Origin: Haloarcula sp. DT43
Lineage (GTDB): Archaea; Halobacteriota; Halobacteria; Halobacteriales; Haloarculaceae
Assembly (NCBI RefSeq): GCF_037078405.1
Contig: NZ_JAYMGZ010000004.1
Location: forward strand, 1-64,000
Reading direction: 5' to 3'
DNA length: 64,000 nt
Of this stretch, positions 60,341 to 64,000 are shown in pieces (the stretch's first letter is position 1; each line of letters opens with the position of its first letter). Under the pieces are notes generated by a model that did not search any database, was not told the origin of the DNA, and worked only from the letters and a program-made list of their open reading frames with translations. The position numbers and the translations under genes are program-made.

Positions 60341-62280
60341 CACTCGAACTCCGGTTCGCGGTCGTCTCTGAACGCCGTCACGCCCTCGACCATGTCGTCC
60401 GTGGTCGTGAGCAGGCCAAAGGCCTGGCTCTCCGAGTCGAGGCCCGCCTGCAGGCTGGCGTCCTGTCCGTCGTCGATGACGCGCTTTGCGACCTTCAGCG
60501 CCGTCTTCGGGCCGTTTGCGAGGTCATCGATGAACTCCTCTACCGTCTCCTCGAACTCGGACTCCGGGACGGCGCGATTGAGCAGTCCCCAGTCGGCGGC
60601 GCGCTCGGCGGAAATCTGCTCGCCGCGGAAGACGAGTTCCTTCGCGCGGCCCTCCCCGACGATGCGGGTGAGCCGCTGGGTGCCGCCGCCGCCCGGGATG
60701 AGCCCGAGGTTGATTTCCGGCGCACCCAGCGAGGAACTCTCCGTCGCGAGCCGGAGGTCACAGGCCAGCGCTATCTCGAAGCCCGCGCCCAGACAGAAGC
60801 CGTCGATGCGCGCGAGCGTCGGGCGCTCGAACTCGTCGATGGCCTGAATCGTCTCGTCGACGTCCATCAGCTCGGTGGGTTCGGAGGTCATGAAGCCGGT
60901 GATGTCCGCGCCGGAACTGAACGCCTGCCCGGCGCCCGAAAACACCACGCAGGACACCTCGTCGGTGTCGGCGTTGTCGAGGGCTTCCTTCACCTCGCCG
61001 AACATCGTCTCGGAGAACGCGTTCAGCCGCTCCGGACGGTCGAACTCGATTTCGAGGACCCCACGGTCGTCCAGCGACTTGTTGATGTACTGGTAGGGCC
61101 CATCGCCGGCGTAGTCGTGGAAGCCGCGGCCGGCGTCGACGCCTGTGTGGCCGTTCTCGACGAGTTCGACGAGGTAGTCGTCCGGCGCGAACCGTCGAGC
61201 ACCCGTCTCCTCGTAGAGCGTCTGGAGTTTGTCGAGGACGCTGTCGAGGCCGAGTTGGTCGCCAAGCCGGCAGACGCCCTCCGGAAAGCGCGCGCCCAAT
61301 CTGCTGCCGAGGTCGATGTCGTTCGGCGTCGCGACGTCGTTGCCGACGAGCCGTGCGGCCTCGTTGACCATTCGGGCCTCGATGCGCAGCCAGTCGAAAC
61401 CCTCGCCATCGCCCGGTTCGTAGTCAGGGCCGTCGGCCTCCCAGTCGTAGAACCCCTGGCCGGTCTTCTTCCCGAGGTGGTCCGCCTCGACCTTCTCGGC
61501 GATGGTCGGCGGCGAGTCGAGGTCGGTGTCCTCGCGGAAGTGGTACGCGATGTCAATGCCGGTGTAATCTGCGAGTTCGAACGGCCCCATCGGGTAGCCG
61601 CGCTGGTAGACCATCGCGGCGTCGGCTCGCTGAACCGTGGTCCCGTCGTCCGCGAGCATCCACGCTGCCTCCTCGATGAACGGCAGCATGACGTTGTTCA
61701 CGATGAACCCATGGACGTCCCGCTTGACGTCGATAGCGCGCTTGTCGAGGTCGGCGACGAACGCGTGGATGGCTTCGAGGGTCGCCTCGCTGGTCCGTTC
61801 GCCGTGGACGACCTCGACGAGGTTCATCTTCACCGGCGGATTGAAGAAGTGCGCGCCGACGACCTGTTCTGGGCGGTCGGTCGCTGCTCCGATTTCGGTG
61901 ATGCTCAGGCCGGACGTGTTCGACGCCAGGATGGCGCGCTCGGGCGCGTAGTCGTCGACTTCGGCAAACGTCTCGCGCTTCAGACTGAGGTTTTCGGGAA
62001 TCGCCTCGATGACGAGGTCCGCGTCGGAAACGGCGGCTTCGAGCTCCGTCTCGCCGGAGATGCGGGCGCGTACGTCGTCGGCTGACTCGTCGAGATTGCC
62101 TTTCTCCTCGAGCTTGCCGAGGCTCCACTCCACCTGTTCGAGGCCGTCATCGACAAGGTCGTCTTCGATGTCTCGAAGCACCACGTCGTAGCTCGCAATG
62201 GCGGCGAGTTCAGCGATACCGTGGCCCATGCTTCCCGCACCGAGCACGGCCACACTCTCTATCTCGTTCTCTCCCATCAT
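60340..62280 (-). CDS. 3-hydroxyacyl-CoA dehydrogenase/enoyl-CoA hydratase fusion
   Basis: A 646-residue bifunctional beta-oxidation enzyme. Residues 8-370 form the dehydrogenase: NAD loop VLGAGSMGHGIAE, VIEAIPENLSLK, SNTSGLSI, AHFFNPPVKMNLVEVV. Residues 385-646 form the crotonase-fold hydratase: PERLNAFSETM, FSSGADITGF, GAGFEIALACDLRLA. The order is dehydrogenase first, as in archaeal fusions (opposite to bacterial FadB). It begins the operon, right after a TATA box inside an inverted repeat. Confidence 0.92.
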   Translation of the reverse strand: MMGENEIESVAVLGAGSMGHGIAELAAIASYDVVLRDIEDDLVDDGLEQVEWSLGKLEEKGNLDESADDVRARISGETELEAAVSDADLVIEAIPENLSLKRETFAEVDDYAPERAILASNTSGLSITEIGAATDRPEQVVGAHFFNPPVKMNLVEVVHGERTSEATLEAIHAFVADLDKRAIDVKRDVHGFIVNNVMLPFIEEAAWMLADDGTTVQRADAAMVYQRGYPMGPFELADYTGIDIAYHFREDTDLDSPPTIAEKVEADHLGKKTGQGFYDWEADGPDYEPGDGEGFDWLRIEARMVNEAARLVGNDVATPNDIDLGSRLGARFPEGVCRLGDQLGLDSVLDKLQTLYEETGARRFAPDDYLVELVENGHTGVDAGRGFHDYAGDGPYQYINKSLDDRGVLEIEFDRPERLNAFSETMFGEVKEALDNADTDEVSCVVFSGAGQAFSSGADITGFMTSEPTELMDVDETIQAIDEFERPTLARIDGFCLGAGFEIALACDLRLATESSSLGAPEINLGLIPGGGGTQRLTRIVGEGRAKELVFRGEQISAERAADWGLLNRAVPESEFEETVEEFIDDLANGPKTALKVAKRVIDDGQDASLQAGLDSESQAFGLLTTTDDMVEGVTAFRDDREPEFE

Positions 62281-62286
62281 AATAAC

Positions 62287-62325
62287 ACAACGTAATCAAT
62301 ATATTTAAATTATTGGTTACGTTGT
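62287..62325 (-). promoter_or_regulatory. Promoter and operator of the acyl-CoA degradation operon
   Basis: ACAACGTAATCAAT (62287-62300) and ATTGGTTACGTTGT (62312-62325) are inverted repeats of 14 bases with one mismatch. The AT-rich centre holds the minus-strand TATA box (62302-62309), about 26 bases before the ATG at 62280. A dimeric repressor would cover the TATA box and the start. Confidence 0.65.
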
Positions 62326-62331
62326 TTTGTG

Positions 62332-62343
62332 AATAGCGCTATT
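62332..62343. repeat. 12-base palindrome AATAGCGCTATT
   Basis: A perfect palindrome just upstream of the acyl-CoA operon promoter, close in sequence to those at 53540 and 56283. The rest of the spacer to 62522 has no gene. Confidence 0.45.
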
Positions 62344-62522
62344 TGCTTAACTAAAACGAGTTCAGCGAGTCGCGTCACCGAACACGACGCCGACACGCCT
62401 GCAGACGAGTCCGGACGAATTCGTCCGCGACACGCCGTCTCAGTCAGCGTGGATACCGTCGGACTCGCTGTCCTCACGGACGCCACCCTGTTTGGGGTGG
62501 CCGGTACAGCGACGCCCGGCGC

Positions 62523-63749
62523 TCACTCTATGGGGTGCTGTAGTTCGGCGGCCTGTTCGGTTTGCGGGTAGACGAGGCGCTGCTCGCCGTCCCACCACTG
62601 TGCGCTCGCGGCCGAGAGTTGGCCCTCGACGGGCATCCCGTACTCATCGAAGCCGAAGTCACCGATGACAGTGCTGAATTCCGTCTCATCGAGCGACGCC
62701 CGCACGCTCTCGGGGTCGGGGCTCCCGGCGCTGACCAGCGCCTGCTCGGTCGTCTGTGCGAGATTGTAGCCGACGCCGACCATCACGCGCGGCGTCTCGC
62801 CGTCGTTCCGGTCAGCGTACGTGCTCAGAAACGCTTCGTTGCCGTTGCCGGTCATTCCAGATGCCCAGCCCGGGCACATTGTGACGTAGTTCCCTTGTTC
62901 GCCAAGCGCCGACCACCACGCCTGTGGGTCCGCGGCACGCACGAACTCGATGAAATCGGGCATGTAGCCGGAGTTGTTCAGTTGGTTCATGGCAGTGATA
63001 CCGTCGGGCGGCTGCGGGCACGCAACGAGCGCTTCGACTCCGGCGTTTTCGGTCTGTGAGATGAGCGTCGAGAAGTCCTCGTTGCCGGGGTTGTACGTCT
63101 CCCGCATCCCGATATCGTAGCCCGCGTCCGAGAGGGTCGAGTCCCAAGCGTTCGCCATCTCGGCACCCCAGCCGGAGTTCTCCTCCCAGATACCGACCGT
63201 CTGTGGACGCTCGCTCGCCGGGATGAGTTCGAGTATCCCCCTAGTCGCGCGCGTGACATCGCGCGTCTTCGGGAACGGCGTGTACGTCCACTCTTTGTTC
63301 CCGGAGACGAGCGGTTCTTGATAGCAGGTGGCGACCGCAAGGAACGGTAGCCCCTGGTTTTCGGCGTACGCCGACCCCGACATGACGAGTGGGCTGGAGA
63401 AACTCCCCCAGATCATGTTCACATCGTTGTTGCTGGTGAGTTGTTGGAGTTGCTGGCGGAGCGTCTGGGCGTCGCTCTCGTCGTCCCTGACGAGGAGTTC
63501 GACTTCCCGGTCGACGTTGTCGCGCTCGTTGAGCATCTCCACGCCGAGCTCGTAGCCGGCGAGCATTTCGTTGCCGACCGGGGCCAGCCGCCCGGTTTCC
63601 GGAACGGCGGCCGCGATAGTGACCGTGTCCGACCCGCTGTCACTGCTGAAGACGGTACAGCCAGCGAGGCTACTGAGACCAGTCGCACCTGTTGCACCGG
63701 CAATCTTCAGGAACGACCGCCGACCGCGTTTACTGTCAGATGTACCCAT
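62523..63749 (-). CDS. Branched-chain amino-acid type ABC substrate-binding lipoprotein
   Basis: A 408-residue periplasmic-type binding protein (Leu/Ile/Val or amide family). Tat signal RGRRSFLKIAG (Arg10-Arg11) and lipobox LAGC (Cys31) give a membrane-anchored lipoprotein. The type 1 fold is seen in VPETGRLAPVGNEMLAGYELGVE, VELLVRDDESDAQTLRQQLQQL and VGIWEENSGWGAEMANAW. Permease and ATPase genes are not in the window, so the partners are beyond it or elsewhere. The ligand may be an aromatic, amide or branched-chain compound, possibly linked to the acyl-CoA operon. Confidence 0.87.
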   Translation of the reverse strand: MGTSDSKRGRRSFLKIAGATGATGLSSLAGCTVFSSDSGSDTVTIAAAVPETGRLAPVGNEMLAGYELGVEMLNERDNVDREVELLVRDDESDAQTLRQQLQQLTSNNDVNMIWGSFSSPLVMSGSAYAENQGLPFLAVATCYQEPLVSGNKEWTYTPFPKTRDVTRATRGILELIPASERPQTVGIWEENSGWGAEMANAWDSTLSDAGYDIGMRETYNPGNEDFSTLISQTENAGVEALVACPQPPDGITAMNQLNNSGYMPDFIEFVRAADPQAWWSALGEQGNYVTMCPGWASGMTGNGNEAFLSTYADRNDGETPRVMVGVGYNLAQTTEQALVSAGSPDPESVRASLDETEFSTVIGDFGFDEYGMPVEGQLSAASAQWWDGEQRLVYPQTEQAAELQHPIE

Positions 63750-64000
63750 GCACCACACCTATACGCACATATTGTTAAGCTTTTCTATCAGTATTGAATT
63801 AGATGTGAGTTAATATTCTGCATTTGGCGTTTGTTGTTCATCTTCCGTTAGCGGGGAAGCGGCTGATGAGATTCCGCGACGAAACGGAGAGCCTGCGACG
63901 CCACGGGTGCGTCGGAGGCTGGTCCTGCTTAACATCGTAATCTGTGCCCTGGCGACCCGCATCCGGCATCACATACATGAAGGGGAAGCTCACCGGCTAA
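63750..64000. other. Non-coding end of the window
   Basis: It holds an AT-rich promoter-like part (to about 63830), the ribozyme-like fold at 63857-63930, and no frame with a plausible start and haloarchaeal composition. One plus-strand frame stays open from about 63814 to the edge without a good start codon. Confidence 0.4.
63857..63930 (+). ncRNA. Hammerhead-ribozyme-like RNA fold (candidate)
   Basis: The plus strand shows the hammerhead order. Stem I 5' arm is AAGCGG (63857-63862), then the core CTGATGA (63863-63869), an 11-base stem II segment (63870-63880, G70-C80 pair but otherwise weak), GAAA (63881-63884), a stem III with AGCCT-CGACGC paired to GCGTCG-AGGCT, and GTC ending at 63924. 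The stem I 3' arm CTGCTT (63925-63930) pairs with the 5' arm with one G-U. The A884-U923 and C885-G922 pairs are right. Stem II is poor, so activity is uncertain. Confidence 0.35.

Noticed and set aside
1-64000. CRISPR arrays, rRNA genes, tRNA genes and insertion sequences
   Set aside because: Reading of the intergenic regions showed no repeat-spacer array, rRNA, complete tRNA cloverleaf or transposase gene.
63814-64000. Frame open to the right edge of the window
   Set aside because: No plausible start codon and basic, non-haloarchaeal composition; it overlaps the structured region.

Overview
The window is haloarchaeal chromosome (class Halobacteria). The base composition is GC-rich and the proteins are strongly acidic. 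The genes are archaeal: proteasome beta subunit, AglB, AglJ, Dph2, UPF0212, HEWD, halocyanin, TrmB, DUF5805. Most starts are leaderless, with a TATA box about 26-30 bases before the ATG and no Shine-Dalgarno. The exact genus cannot be told from the sequence alone; Haloarcula-like relatives would fit.

Layout. 1-12 kb is housekeeping: the end of a type II NADH dehydrogenase, a nucleoside-salvage operon (phosphohexomutase-family enzyme, cytidine deaminase, uridine phosphorylase), psmB, UPF0212, an XRE-CBS regulator, purM, a TraB plus site-2-protease pair, a PadR regulator, a thioesterase and small conserved proteins. 10.9-30.2 kb is a protein-glycosylation island: aglB, an AglG-like transferase, two oligosaccharide flippases, GT2, GT4 and GT-C glycosyltransferases, four alkaline-phosphatase-superfamily 'sulfatase/phosphodiesterase' proteins, a TrmB-type regulator and aglJ at the far end. 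Sugars would be loaded on dolichol phosphate by AglJ and its partners, extended, modified, flipped by the Wzx-like proteins and transferred by AglB.

30.2-44.9 kb holds an HxlR/DoxX divergent pair with a leader ORF, a rhomboid protease, a METTL5-like rRNA methyltransferase, a cluster of sensor kinases with a lone receiver protein, dph2, YlbF, UspA, an MBL-fold hydrolase, a coiled-coil protein and a HisG-like paralogue. 45-51.6 kb is a complete nitrous oxide reductase operon on the minus strand (halocyanin-nosZ-membrane protein-nosD-nosF-nosY).

51.7-56.5 kb is an accessory region. It has a remnant of a PiT phosphate transporter, a DUF5805-tyrosine recombinase pair, and about 1.4 kb of lower-GC, nearly gene-free DNA bordered by matching palindromes. 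56.4-62.3 kb is an acyl-CoA degradation operon (3-hydroxyacyl-CoA dehydrogenase/enoyl-CoA hydratase fusion, thiolase, DUF35 partner, acyl-CoA ligase) under a promoter whose TATA box sits inside a 14-base inverted repeat, with an Lrp-like regulator convergent to it. The window ends with a Tat-lipoprotein solute-binding protein and a non-coding stretch that contains a hammerhead-ribozyme-like fold, which is the most unusual feature here.
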